This document shows, in pieces, positions 35,631-44,513 of a DNA stretch of 45,947 nt. Within the stretch, counting starts at the first letter, position 1. Each line of letters begins with the position of its first letter. The DNA is from Streptomyces sp. MMG1121 (GTDB lineage Bacteria > Actinomycetota > Actinomycetes > Streptomycetales > Streptomycetaceae), in contig NZ_LGDV01000214.1 of NCBI RefSeq assembly GCF_001280015.1, positions 1 to 45,947 on the forward strand, read 5' to 3'. The position numbers were made by a program, and so were the translations under genes. The notes beneath the pieces were generated by a model. That model did not search any database. It saw only the letters and a program-made list of their open reading frames with translations, and was not told the DNA's origin.

Positions 35631-35909
35631 ATGACACAAGGAGGGGGCCGCCGTGGCAGCCTGGACGAGCAGGCCGTGCTGCTGGCGGCGGGAGTGGCGG
35701 ACCTGGTGGTGAGCACGCTGGGCTCGGCCCTGACGACGGTACGGGGGCTGCTGCGCCGCTCGGACGCGGTGGAGCTGGCGTCGGCCGCCGAGCAGGACCT
35801 GATGGCCCGAGGCCGGCTGGCACTGGACCGGTACACGACCGTACCCCCGGCCCATCTGGAGATCCTCGCCGGGCACGCGCTCGCCCGCCGGGGTGCCGAT
35901 GGCGGCTGA
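35631..35909 (+). CDS. Small helical protein coupled to polyprenyl synthase gene
   Basis: A 92-residue protein: MTQGGGRRGSLDEQAV, a hydrophobic helix LLAAGVADLVVSTLGSALT, then amphipathic helices. No family recognised. The ATG at 35631 follows GGGAGAGGG. Its stop overlaps the start of the next gene by 11 nt, so a role with the polyprenyl synthase (membrane tether or accessory subunit) is plausible but unproven. Confidence 0.65.
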   Translation: MTQGGGRRGSLDEQAVLLAAGVADLVVSTLGSALTTVRGLLRRSDAVELASAAEQDLMARGRLALDRYTTVPPAHLEILAGHALARRGADGG

Positions 35910-36954
35910 GCGTTGGGACGCGGCCGCGTTCCGGACCCGCGTCGACCAGGTGCTGCACCGCTTCGTCACCCAGGAGGCCGATCTGCTGGCCGAGGTCGAC
36001 CCGGCCCTGGCGCCGGTGGCCGACCAGTTGGAGGCGACGGTCGCGCACGGCAAGCGGCTGCGGGCGGCGTTCTGCTACTGGGGCTGGCGCGCGGCCGGCC
36101 AGCCGGACAGCGACGCGCTGCTGCGGGCCGCGGCCTCCATGGAGCTGGTGCACGCCGCCGCGGTCGTCCACGACGATCTGATCGACGACAGCCCCCTGCG
36201 GCACGGCCGGCCCACCGCCCACCTGGCCCTGCGCGGTGCCGTACCCGGGCATCCGTGTCCCGGCGCCGCCGCGCGGTCGCTGGCGATGCTGGTCGGGGAC
36301 CTGCTGATGTCGCTGGCCGGGCAGTTGTTCGCCACGTGCGGCCTGCCCGCCGCGTACCTGGCCCGGGCCCGCCCGCTGTGGTCGCTGCTGGCCCGGGAGC
36401 TGATCGCGGGCGAGTGCCTGGAGATCCTGCACACCGGGACCGTCCCGGACACCACGGCGTCGCTGAAGGTGATCCGGTACAAGACCGCCAAGTACACCGT
36501 CGAACAGCCCCTGTTGATCGGCGGCACCCTGGCCGGGGCCGGCGAGCGCATGCGGGCGGGCTACTCGGCGTACGGGCTGCCGCTCGGCGAGGCCTTCCAG
36601 CTGCGCGACGACCTGCTCGGGCTCTTCGGAGACCCGGAGCGCACCGGCAAGGCCGACACCGATGACGTGCGCGGCCATCGACCGACCGCGCTGCTGGCGG
36701 AGACCTGGCGCATCGCCGGCGCGGACGAGCGGGAGCGGCTGCGGGGCCTGCTGGGCCGGGGCGGGCCGGACCGGGCGGGCCTCGACGCCGTACGGGAAGT
36801 GATGCGCCGGCTCGGGGCTGCGGACCGCGTCGAGAACATGATCTCCGCGCGCGTGGCGGAGGCGCTCGACGCCCTGCACGAGCTGGACGTGTCCGCGCCC
36901 GCCGCCGACGCCCTGGCCGGGCTGGCGCATGCGGCGACGATCCGCCCGTTCTGA
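35899..36954 (+). CDS. Polyprenyl diphosphate synthase
   Basis: Trans-isoprenyl diphosphate synthase of 351 residues, condensing IPP with allylic diphosphates. Motifs are GKRLRAAF (51-58), the first Asp-rich motif DDLID (92-96) with its downstream Arg pair, KTAKYTVEQPLLIG, and the second motif RDDLLGLFGDP (D237, D238). The residues 4-5 positions before the first motif are Ala, which in this family favours C20 or longer products. The ATG at 35899 is within the previous gene; a GTG at 35893 is alternative. A DUF2236 oxygenase gene follows after 130 nt. Confidence 0.92.
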   Translation: MAAERWDAAAFRTRVDQVLHRFVTQEADLLAEVDPALAPVADQLEATVAHGKRLRAAFCYWGWRAAGQPDSDALLRAAASMELVHAAAVVHDDLIDDSPLRHGRPTAHLALRGAVPGHPCPGAAARSLAMLVGDLLMSLAGQLFATCGLPAAYLARARPLWSLLARELIAGECLEILHTGTVPDTTASLKVIRYKTAKYTVEQPLLIGGTLAGAGERMRAGYSAYGLPLGEAFQLRDDLLGLFGDPERTGKADTDDVRGHRPTALLAETWRIAGADERERLRGLLGRGGPDRAGLDAVREVMRRLGAADRVENMISARVAEALDALHELDVSAPAADALAGLAHAATIRPF

Positions 36955-37084
36955 CTCGCAGCACAGGGGCCTAACGGGAGGGCGGCCGACCCTCGCAACG
37001 ACCCGGGCCGACGCCCGGCCCCCGCGAATCCCCGGATCCCACGACCGCCTGGACCCCATGACCGCCTGGACAAGGAGCCCTGCC

Positions 37085-38248
37085 ATGACCTTCACCGAGG
37101 CCTCGATGGACGCGCTGCGGGAGGCCGGCGACGAACTCGCCGACGCGACCGTCGCCACCCTCTTCGCGCGCGGGGAGGTCGGTACCTTCAACAGCCTCAT
37201 GCGGTACGTCTCCACGGCCGGCGCTCCGCTGCCGAACGGGCTGCCCGACGTGGCCCGCGAGTACCTCCTGGCGACGAGCGTCCCGCCGGCCTGGGTGGAC
37301 TGGGGCGAGATGGAGAAGGCGCGGCTGTTCTTCATCGACAACAACGTGCACATCTCCACGGCGCTGTCCTTCGCCTCCATGCCCGCCTGTTACGTCGTCC
37401 CGCACGTGGCGAAGCTGCTGTCGGCCACGCACTCGCTCAAGTACCCATCCAAACGGATGGCGGAGACCGGGCAGTTCACCGTCTACCTGATGCAGCCCGA
37501 CGCCTTCGAGGCCGGCAGCCGTTTCGTCCCCGCCGCCCAGAAGGTCCGGCTGCTGCACGCGTCCATCCGGCACCACCTCGCGCGCGAGGAGCGCTGGGAC
37601 ACGGCGGCCCTGGGCACGCCGATCTGCCAGGAGGACATGATCGGCGGGCAGATGTGCTTCTCGCTGCTGGTCCTCGACAGCCTGCACCGGCTGGGCATCC
37701 ACATGACCACGGAGGGCGCGGAGGCCTACTACTACGCCTGGCGGGTGGTCGGCGCGATGCTCGGTGTCGACCAGGAGGCCGTGCCCAAGACCCTCGAGGA
37801 GGCGCGGAGTTTCCTCGACCTGTACATGCTCCGTCACATGGGCCCCTCCGAGGAGGGTGCGGAGCTGACCCGGCAGCTCATCGACCTCTACGAGGAGGTC
37901 GTGCCCGGCACCCTCTTCGATCCGATCGTCTCCGCCCTCGTCCGCCATCTGATCGGCGACACCTGCGCCGACTGGCTGCGGGTGCCCCGCACCCGCTGGG
38001 ACACCCTGGTCAAGGCCGTTCCGCACCTCCTCGGGGTGCTGGAGACCATCGAGGACCGCTCCCCGCTCGGCGCCTGGGCCCTGGACCGGCTCGGCCATCT
38101 CACGACGATCTTCGAACTGTCGTCCCTCACCCGGGGGCGCGTGATGCACTACGCCATCCCCGAGCACCTCAAGAAGGACTACGGCGTCACCGGCTCGGTG
38201 CCCCGCACCAACCGCTGGACCCCGCCCGTCGCCACGGTCTCCCCGTGA
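37085..38248 (+). CDS. MpaB/Lcp-type oxygenase (DUF2236)
   Basis: A 387-residue all-alpha protein of the DUF2236 family, which includes the haem-b latex-clearing protein Lcp (cleaves polyisoprene) and MpaB. Visible conserved parts are LFFIDNNVHISTALSFASMP (82-101), VRLLHASIRHHLA with His158/Arg162/His163/His164, and TPICQEDMIGG (178-188). It has no signal peptide, unlike Lcp, so it probably acts in the cytosol. AAGGAG precedes the ATG at 37085. Its neighbour is a polyprenyl synthase, pointing to an isoprenoid substrate (inference). Confidence 0.85.
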   Translation: MTFTEASMDALREAGDELADATVATLFARGEVGTFNSLMRYVSTAGAPLPNGLPDVAREYLLATSVPPAWVDWGEMEKARLFFIDNNVHISTALSFASMPACYVVPHVAKLLSATHSLKYPSKRMAETGQFTVYLMQPDAFEAGSRFVPAAQKVRLLHASIRHHLAREERWDTAALGTPICQEDMIGGQMCFSLLVLDSLHRLGIHMTTEGAEAYYYAWRVVGAMLGVDQEAVPKTLEEARSFLDLYMLRHMGPSEEGAELTRQLIDLYEEVVPGTLFDPIVSALVRHLIGDTCADWLRVPRTRWDTLVKAVPHLLGVLETIEDRSPLGAWALDRLGHLTTIFELSSLTRGRVMHYAIPEHLKKDYGVTGSVPRTNRWTPPVATVSP

Positions 38249-38350
38249 CCCCTCCCGGCCGGATACCCGACGCCGCTACTCCCTGTGGTGTACGGCGGTT
38301 GTCTTCGGCCGGACGACGACTGCGCGGGCCGCTCCCGGGAGCCTTGGCCC

Positions 38351-39094
38351 ATGAACATTCCGCGGCCCGTCGACCGCCTCTGTCACGCGACGGGGCTGTT
38401 CCTCGTCCTGTCCGGTCTCGTGCACCTGGTGGTGTTCGCGGTCGACGGCGGCCCCTGGGACGGCCCGGTCTCCTGGCGCAAACCCTTCACGTTCGGGCTC
38501 TCCTTCGGACTGACGCTGATCGCGGTCACCTGGGTCACGTCGTATCTGCGCGTGGAGGCGCGGCTGCGTGCGGTCCTGCTGCTCGTCTTCGCCGCCGACT
38601 GCGTGGTGGAGGTCGGCGGCATCACGCTCCAGGCGTGGCGCCGGGTGCCCTCGCATCTGAACATGGAGACGCCCTTCGACACGGCGGTGTCCATGAGCCT
38701 CGCGGTGGGCGGCGCCGTCCTGGTGGTCCTGCTCACGGTCTTCGCCGTCGCGTCGTTCCGGTACCGGCCGACGGGCCCCGCCGGCATGTCGCTCGCGGTC
38801 CGTTCCGGCTTCGCCATCCTGTTGGTGGCGCTGGCCTCGGGCGCGGCGATGATCGCGCGCGGGGTCGTGCTGACCCGGACCGGCCACCAGCAGGCCGCCT
38901 ACCACTCGACGGCCCCGCTCAAGCCCCTGCACGCCGTGAGCCTGCACGCCGTCCTCGTCCTGCCGCTCCTGGCCCGGCTGCTGTCCCGCTCGCCCTGGAG
39001 CGAGCAGACGCGCCGCCGGATCGTGGCCACGGCGGTCGGCTGTTACGCGGCGGCCGTCGCCGGAGCGGGCGTGTGGGCGGTGCTGACGTACTGA
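38351..39094 (+). CDS. Polytopic membrane protein, unknown function
   Basis: A 247-residue protein with about seven predicted membrane helices, starting at residues 11-30 (ATGLFLVLSGLVHLVVFAV). A conserved-looking SWRKPFTFGLSFG loop and several membrane His residues are present (HLVVF, LHAVSLHAV). No family name recognised. The ATG at 38351 has GGGAG 9 nt upstream. It is 102 nt after the DUF2236 gene on the same strand and may belong to that operon; His pairs would allow haem binding, which is speculation. Confidence 0.75.
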   Translation: MNIPRPVDRLCHATGLFLVLSGLVHLVVFAVDGGPWDGPVSWRKPFTFGLSFGLTLIAVTWVTSYLRVEARLRAVLLLVFAADCVVEVGGITLQAWRRVPSHLNMETPFDTAVSMSLAVGGAVLVVLLTVFAVASFRYRPTGPAGMSLAVRSGFAILLVALASGAAMIARGVVLTRTGHQQAAYHSTAPLKPLHAVSLHAVLVLPLLARLLSRSPWSEQTRRRIVATAVGCYAAAVAGAGVWAVLTY

Positions 39095-39166
39095 GAAGGG
39101 CCCAGGGACACGCCGTTCCGCGACGTCCCCTCCGAGGGCCGACGGCCCGACCCGAGCGGCAACGGC

Positions 39167-40417
39167 CTACGGCGTCTCCTCCGCCTCGGACTCCCCGGCC
39201 CGCGGACGGAGTATGCGTGCGAACATCCCGGGACCGCCCGGGCCCCGGCTGCTGCGGTGCCCGTGCACCCGGGGGTCGTCCGTGACGTCGTACCGCTTCA
39301 CGTACGCCCCCAGGAAGGCCTGGAGGGTGGCCACCGCGGGGATGGCGATCAGCGCGCCCACGGCACCGAGCAGCGCGGTGCCCGCGATGACCGAGCCGAA
39401 GGCGACCGCCGGGTGGATGTCGACCGTCTTCGCGGTCAGCTTGGGCTGGAGCATGTAGTTCTCGAACTGCTGGTAGACCACGACGAAGACCAGCACCCAC
39501 ACCGCGTACCAGGGGTCGACGGTGAAGGCGATCAGCATCGGCAGCGCGCCCGCGAGATACGTCCCGATGGTGGGGATGAACTGCGAGACCAGCCCCACCC
39601 AGACACCGAGCACGGGCGCGTACGGCACGCCCAGGGTCTGGAGCAGGATGTAGTGCGCGATCCCGGAGATGAGCGCCATCAGACCGCGCGAGTAGAGATA
39701 ACCACCGGTCTTGTCGACGGCGATCTCCCAGGCGCGCAGCACCTCGGCCTGGCGCGCGGGCGGCAGTACGGAGCACAGCGCGCGGCGCAGCCGGGGGCCG
39801 TCGGCGGCGAAGTAGAACGAGAACAGTCCCACCGTCAGCAGCTGGAACAGCCCGCCGAGCACCTGCGCGGACACGTCGAGGACACCGGCCGCGCTGTTCT
39901 GCGCGTACTTGCGCAGCCAGTCGGAGTGGAGCAGGCCCTCCTGGACGTCCACGCGCTTGAGGTCCGTGTGGAAGGAGTCATTGATCCAGCGGATGAGCGA
40001 ATCAAGATAGTCCGGGAAACCCTCGACCATCTTGATGATCTGTCCGGCCAGCATGGATCCGAGCAACGTGACGAACCCGGCGATGGCGATCGTCAATGCC
40101 AGGAAGACCAGGAAGGTGGCGAGGCCCCGGCGCATCCCGCGGGCGGCCATCCGGCTCACCGCGGGCTCGATCGCGAGGGCCAGGAAGAACGCGATCAATA
40201 CATTGATCAACAGCCCGGTCAGCTGGTGGAAGGCCCACGTGCCCAGCTGGAAGACGGCGATCAGAGCGAGCGCGAGCACCATGGCGCGCGGCAGCCAGCG
40301 CGGCATGCGGCCGCCCGGAACGACGGTGGTCCGGGCCGGGGGCCGGTCGGGCGCTGTCGTACCGGTGGATGCCGTGTGCCGGGTCAGCGGCTCGTTGTCC
40401 TCGTCAGTGGGTGCCAC
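39167..40417 (-). CDS. AI-2E family transporter (permease)
   Basis: A membrane protein of the AI-2E/TqsA family, 416 residues with about eight helices in the usual 2+1+5 arrangement and a charged N-terminal tail. Family features include ALAIEPAVSRM, the amphipathic middle (VEGFPDYLDSLIRWI), FSFYFAADGPRLR, LGVWVGLVSQFIPTIGTYLAG and the late ENYMLQPKLTAKTVDIHP. Many members are cation antiporters or exporters, so the AI-2 role is not implied. The GTG at 40417 (VAPTDEDNE) is chosen; the ribosome site is weak. Confidence 0.92.
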   Translation of the reverse strand: MAPTDEDNEPLTRHTASTGTTAPDRPPARTTVVPGGRMPRWLPRAMVLALALIAVFQLGTWAFHQLTGLLINVLIAFFLALAIEPAVSRMAARGMRRGLATFLVFLALTIAIAGFVTLLGSMLAGQIIKMVEGFPDYLDSLIRWINDSFHTDLKRVDVQEGLLHSDWLRKYAQNSAAGVLDVSAQVLGGLFQLLTVGLFSFYFAADGPRLRRALCSVLPPARQAEVLRAWEIAVDKTGGYLYSRGLMALISGIAHYILLQTLGVPYAPVLGVWVGLVSQFIPTIGTYLAGALPMLIAFTVDPWYAVWVLVFVVVYQQFENYMLQPKLTAKTVDIHPAVAFGSVIAGTALLGAVGALIAIPAVATLQAFLGAYVKRYDVTDDPRVHGHRSSRGPGGPGMFARILRPRAGESEAEETP

Positions 40418-40566
40418 GAGGCAAGTCTCGCCGACGCCACCGACAACCCGCGCCCACCTGCGATTTCGTGACCGATCAGTGCCGTACCGCAACTACCTTT
40501 ACCCGCAATTCGGGCATATAGGGCGGCGATGGGGAGCGGGACGGCAGCAGGCCGGCAGTCAACGCG

Positions 40567-40761
40567 TCAGTGCCGCTCGCCCGGCACGTTCATGACGGAG
40601 CAGACCACGCGCCACACGTCCTTCGCCGCCCAGCCGGCGTCGAGCGCCTCGTTCACCGTGCGTCCGCCCAGCTCCGTCATCACGTGATCGCGCGCGAAGG
40701 TGTCGGCGTACCCCGGACCGAAGTGATCCGCCATCCGCTGCCAGAAGACCGTCAACCGCAT
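40567..40761 (-). CDS. DUF3046 family protein
   Basis: A 64-residue protein (MRLTVFWQRMADHFG ... AAKDVWRVVCSVMNVPGERH), a conserved actinobacterial family near recA/recX; function unknown. The ATG at 40761 has GGAG 8 nt upstream. The first ten codons are part of the direct repeat that bounds the integrated element, so all upstream sequence, including the ribosome binding site, is supplied by the element. The original promoter now lies 3.75 kb away at the other repeat. Confidence 0.9.
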   Translation of the reverse strand: MRLTVFWQRMADHFGPGYADTFARDHVMTELGGRTVNEALDAGWAAKDVWRVVCSVMNVPGERH

Positions 40762-40763
40762 GA
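40734..40763. repeat. Direct repeat, putative att site (DUF3046 side)
   Basis: This 30-bp segment matches 44486-44515 at 27 of 30 positions, including an exact 13-bp run GTCAACCGCATGA at its end. It encodes the start of DUF3046 on the minus strand. Confidence 0.65.
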
Positions 40764-40805
40764 ATTCCGCTCCGTACCTGCCATGACCTGCATGTTTCTC
40801 GTCCT

Positions 40806-41184
40806 TCATGCCCCGCATGACCCGTCAGGGGTTTCCAGGGAGTTCGCCTCCCCACTGAACCAAGCATCCATGGCGGCGCGACCTCGCGTGTCTGCGCCGG
40901 GCGTGAAGTGCATGTATGTACGCAGAGTAAAGCCAGGGCCGGCGGGCGAGGGAGACGATCAACTCGCCGGCTTCGAGCTGGACGCCGGCGTAGGTGTGGC
41001 GCAAGGCATGGAAGCCGAGCTCGCGTGACGGCTGCCACTTGCTCCCGCCGGAATCGGGGTCCACTTTGCCGATGAGTCCGGCGGAGGCGAGCGCGGGCTT
41101 CCAAAGGCGCGCGTTCCATGTGTCGCGGTTGCGTGCGCGCCGCTGCCGGGTGGCCAGGAAAAGCGGGTAAGCACGCGGAGCCCG
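40806..41184 (-). pseudogene. Tyrosine recombinase (integrase) C-terminal remnant
   Basis: On the minus strand a frame reads RDTWNARLWKPALASAGL, then ELGFHALRHTYAGVQLEAGE and IVSLAR. ALRHTYAG is the conserved catalytic His-x-x-Arg box of tyrosine integrases. After SLAR the frame breaks; later pieces in other frames (MHFTPGADTRGR, AMDAWFSGEAN) match the usual C-terminal end HF.PEAG..GR. Frameshifts and loss of the N-terminal two thirds make it inactive. Confidence 0.75.
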
Positions 41185-42314
41185 GAGTAGAGGGCCTCGG
41201 CGTCGGAGAAGTACCGCGCGATGTCGTAGTCCACCACGATGCCGTTGCCGCCGAAGATCTCGCGGCACCAGGCGACGACCTCGCGCATCCGCGCGGTGAC
41301 GAATCCCTTGGCGAGCGAGGAGTGTTCGTCACGGAAGACGCCGGCGTCCTGAAGGCGCGCGAGCTGCACCAGCATGCCCCACGAGGAGGTGATGTTGCCG
41401 AGGCTCTTGACCAGGAGGTCCCGGACCATCTGGAACTTCGCGATGGGACGGCCGAACTGCTGGCGCTCCTTGGCGTAGGCGAGGGCGCTTTCGTAGGCGC
41501 CGAGCATGAGGCCCAGGCCCTGCCAGGCGACGCCACTGCGGGTGAACCGGAGGATCTCGGCGACGTCCCTGAAGGAGTTGATGTTCTGCAGGCGGTTCGC
41601 CTCCGGCACCCGGACATTGGTCAGGGTGATGTGGGCGTTCTGGACGATCTTCAGCGCGATCTTGCCTTCGATCTTCTCCGGCTGGAATCCCGGCATGCCC
41701 TTCTCGACGACGAAGGCCTTGACCTGGTTGTCGTCGACGTCCCGGGCGTACACCACCACGTGGTCGGCGAAGGTGCCGTTGCCGATCCACCGCTTCGCGC
41801 CGGTGATGACCCAGGAGTCGCCCTCGCGCTTGGCGGTGGTACGCAGGCCGCCCGCGGCGTCGGAGCCGCTGAGCGGCTCGGTCAGGCCGAACGCGCCGAT
41901 CTTGTCGAACGCGAACAACGCGGGCAGGAAACGTTCGCGCTGCTCCTCGTCGCCGCCCGCGTAGATGGAGTAGCCGGCCAGTCCGTTGTGGACACCGAAG
42001 AAGGTGGCGACCGAGGCGTCCAGGCGGGTCAGTTCAGCCGCGAGCATGCCCTGGAGGAGGTTGCTGACCGCCAGCTTGTGCTCGCCGTAGCCCTCGTAGG
42101 CGAGGCCGGCCAGGCCGCTGCCGCGGAACTTCCGGATCAGCTCCTCGGGAAACTCGTCCTTGGCCCAGTACTTGTTGACCAGCGGCTTGATGTCCTGCTG
42201 CAGGAGGGTGCGGGCCTTGAGGAGTATCTTGCGCTCGTCGTCCGGGAGGAGGGCCTCGAAGTTGTAGAAGTCGGAGACCAACTGGTCGTCCAGGGGTGCG
42301 ACGTCGGTGCTCAT
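40959..42314 (-). pseudogene. Acyl-CoA dehydrogenase gene, 3' end replaced by integrase DNA
   Basis: An FAD acyl-CoA dehydrogenase of the glutaryl-CoA dehydrogenase-like type is intact from the ATG at 42314 (GGAG upstream) to about residue 377: AFGLTEPLSGSDAAG (141-155), WVITGAKRWIGNG (168-180), FGRPIAKFQMVRDLL and GGNGIVVDYDIAR. At SDAEALYS the expected continuation (YEGTYQ with the catalytic Glu) is lost. The frame runs 75 further codons through integrase sequence read out of frame. The 451-residue chimera should lack the catalytic base, so I call it inactive. The stop of the upstream gene ends 1 nt before this start. Confidence 0.8.
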
Positions 42315-42315
42315 G

Positions 42316-43254
42316 TCAGTTCTCCTTGATGGCGGCGACGTCCAGCGCGGACAGCACGGCCAGTTGCTTGCGGTCGCGGGCTTCTGCGAGCTGCGCGGAG
42401 GGGGAGGAGCCGTAGGCCTGCTCGACGGCCTGGATGACTCGTTCCTGGTCTTCGGGGTCGGCCGACGGCGCACCCAGGGGCATCCGGTCCATGGACTTGC
42501 CGATGTGCTCCATCAGGTGCCGGTAGCCGCCGGGGCCGCCGCCGAGGTGCTGGCCGAGGAACAGGCCGACAGCCGCCCAGCGGATACCGAGCGAGGTGGT
42601 GAGGACCTTGTCGAGGTCGTCGGGGGTCACCACGCCCTGCTCGACGAGGTACCTGGCTTCGCGGCTGAGTGCGTTCTGCAGCCGGTTGCCCACGAACCCG
42701 GGGATCTCCTTGCGCTCGACGACCGGGGTGCGGCCGACGAAGGTGTAGAAGTCCACGGCTGCCTGGACGGCGTCCTCGCCGGTGTGTTCGCCCGGCACGG
42801 TCTCGACGAGCGGGATCTGATGCGGCGGGTTGAACGGGTGTCCGATCAGGATCCGGCCGGCGTCCTCGATCTCACCGGTGAAGGCGGTCGAGGGAATCGC
42901 CGAGGAGGAGCTGAGCAGCAGGGCGTGGCGCGGGGCTTCGCGCACCAGCTGGGCGAACAGGTTCTTCTTGAACTCGACGTCCTCGGGACCGTTCTCCTGC
43001 ACGATGTCGGCGTCGCGGACAGCTTCGGTGACATCGGTCGCGACGTGGACGCGGTCGGCGAACCCGGCGACGTCGAGCCCCTGCGCAGCCAGGTGCGGGG
43101 TGAACTCGGCCAGCGCGGCGTCCAGTGCCTCGGCGAGGTCCGGCCGCGGGTCACTCACCCACACGTCCATGCCGTGACCGGCGAACAGCACCGTCCAGGA
43201 CAGCCCGATCATGCCGGCGCCGATCACCGCGGCGGTGCGGAAGTCCTGTGTCAT
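42316..43254 (-). CDS. 3-hydroxyacyl-CoA dehydrogenase-family NAD enzyme
   Basis: A 312-residue oxidoreductase: Rossmann GxGxxG (AAVIGAGMIGLSW, 8-20), catalytic-region SSSSAIPSTAF, His in GHPFNPPHQIPLVE, then the C-terminal helical domain (GFVGNRLQNALSREA). It resembles single-domain enzymes such as L-carnitine dehydrogenase and lambda-crystallin as much as beta-oxidation HADs. It overlaps the decarboxylase-like gene by 4 nt (ATGA) and is followed 1 nt later by the acyl-CoA dehydrogenase. Carried by the integrated element. Confidence 0.9.
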   Translation of the reverse strand: MTQDFRTAAVIGAGMIGLSWTVLFAGHGMDVWVSDPRPDLAEALDAALAEFTPHLAAQGLDVAGFADRVHVATDVTEAVRDADIVQENGPEDVEFKKNLFAQLVREAPRHALLLSSSSAIPSTAFTGEIEDAGRILIGHPFNPPHQIPLVETVPGEHTGEDAVQAAVDFYTFVGRTPVVERKEIPGFVGNRLQNALSREARYLVEQGVVTPDDLDKVLTTSLGIRWAAVGLFLGQHLGGGPGGYRHLMEHIGKSMDRMPLGAPSADPEDQERVIQAVEQAYGSSPSAQLAEARDRKQLAVLSALDVAAIKEN

Positions 43255-43997
43255 CGGTTGCCTTCCTTCAGGTAGTCGAAGACCGGCTTGACCGGGGCGA
43301 GAGCCAGGTCGGTGAGGATGTGGCTGGCGGAGACGACCTCGAGGACGGGCAGATCGGCCAGCGGGGCGAGTACGTGCTGGAACAGCTGCAGCCGCGCGGG
43401 AGCGGTGTGGGCAGCCTTGACGACCACATCGGTGATCTGGGTGCGGGCCAGTTCCTGGACGCGCGGGGTGCCGTCGTAGCCCGGGACGGTCTTGAGCATG
43501 AAGGTCGGCACCGTGATCTCTGCCTCGGCCTCACGCTTGTGGAGCTGGTAGTGCTTGTAGCCCATGGTCGCCGTGGCCACCCGCAGCGTGCCGTAGTCGA
43601 GCGTGCCGACCAGCACGTCGTTGTCGACGTACAGCTTCGGCGAGGCCATGGCCTTCGGGTAGGCGCTGACCTCGCGCCCGGCGGCGGTGGCGGGGAAGTT
43701 GTCGAGGTACATCGCGTGGAGGTACTCGCCGCTCTCGCCGTCGAAGCTGACCGGGATCGCCTGGCCCGCCTCGGTGTAGGGGCCGCACCCGGTGACGTCG
43801 TTCATCTTCATGATCTCGAACCGGACCAGCGGCTCTTCGATCTCGAGGGGCTCCGGTACGACGGCACGCAGCGCGTCGAGGTCGGTGCGGTAGACGATGT
43901 TGAGGTACTCGCGGTCGGTGAACCAGGGCATCACCGGGGGGTACGCCGGACTGGTCAGCGGCGTCGTCGGGTGGCGGCGGACGTCTTCGATCTTCAT
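43251..43997 (-). CDS. Acetoacetate decarboxylase-family protein
   Basis: A 248-residue protein of the ADC superfamily. The family core is visible: PWFTDREYLNIVYRTD (24-39), FEIMKMNDVTGCGPYTE, the Schiff-base Lys in REVSAYPKAMASPKL and the conserved Glu just before it. ADC releases CO2 from acetoacetate; related members act on other beta-keto acids. It is in a tight operon (1-nt gap to the truncated crotonase, 4-nt overlap to the dehydrogenase), so the substrate is probably a beta-keto acid from that catabolic route. Confidence 0.9.
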   Translation of the reverse strand: MKIEDVRRHPTTPLTSPAYPPVMPWFTDREYLNIVYRTDLDALRAVVPEPLEIEEPLVRFEIMKMNDVTGCGPYTEAGQAIPVSFDGESGEYLHAMYLDNFPATAAGREVSAYPKAMASPKLYVDNDVLVGTLDYGTLRVATATMGYKHYQLHKREAEAEITVPTFMLKTVPGYDGTPRVQELARTQITDVVVKAAHTAPARLQLFQHVLAPLADLPVLEVVSASHILTDLALAPVKPVFDYLKEGNR

Positions 43998-43998
43998 G

Positions 43999-44448
43999 TC
44001 ACTTCCCCGTCCACTGCGGGGCGCGGCACTCGGCGAACGCGGTCATGCCCTCCCGTACGTCGGCCGAGGACGTCAGGGCGGCCATCTCCCCCCGCTGCAC
44101 GGCGAAGGCGTCGGCCTCCGGCATGCCGTCCGCGACCCGCACGAGCGCCTTCACGGCCGTCAGCGCGAGCGGGCCGTTCCGGGCGAGCTGTTCGGCCAGT
44201 TCCAGCGCGCCGGCCACCGCCTCGCCGGGTGTGGTCAGCCGGTTGACCAGGCCCAGATCTCCGGCACGCCGGCCGCTGACCGGCTCACCGGTCAGCAGAA
44301 GCTCCATCGCCAGGTGGTACGGAATGCGCTTGGGCAGCCGGATCACCCCGCCGCCCGCGGCGATGAGGCCACGCGTGACCTCCGGCAGACCGAACTTGGC
44401 GGGAGGCCGTCCCTCGTGTACGAACCGATCCGCACCAAGTCGGTTCAC
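43999..44448 (-). pseudogene. Enoyl-CoA hydratase/isomerase, N-terminally truncated
   Basis: Only the C-terminal half of a crotonase remains: AKFGLPEVTRGLIAAGGGVIRL, ELLLTGEPVSGRRAGDLGLVN and a terminal APQWTGK. The first 100 residues with one oxyanion-hole strand are missing. Family similarity begins at 44400, and the 16 codons before it (from GTG 44448) are unrelated. It lies about 100 nt from the right-hand repeat, so truncation probably came with integration or later deletion. Confidence 0.8.
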
Positions 44449-44513
44449 GGCACGACGACGAAGGTCTCCGCGAGTCGCCGGGGCTTCCGCCGCCAGCAGA
44501 CTGTCAACCGCAT
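44445..44513 (-). other. Decoy start of DUF3046 at the right end of the element
   Basis: A 22-codon frame begins MRLTVCWRRK, matching MRLTVFWQRM of DUF3046, then diverges and stops at 44445. It is the element's copy of the target gene start, placed where the native DUF3046 promoter should now read. It shows the insertion point and orientation. Confidence 0.55.

Noticed and set aside
39167..40417. Quorum-sensing AI-2 exporter
   Set aside because: The family name does not prove AI-2 transport and no luxS or signal genes are linked.
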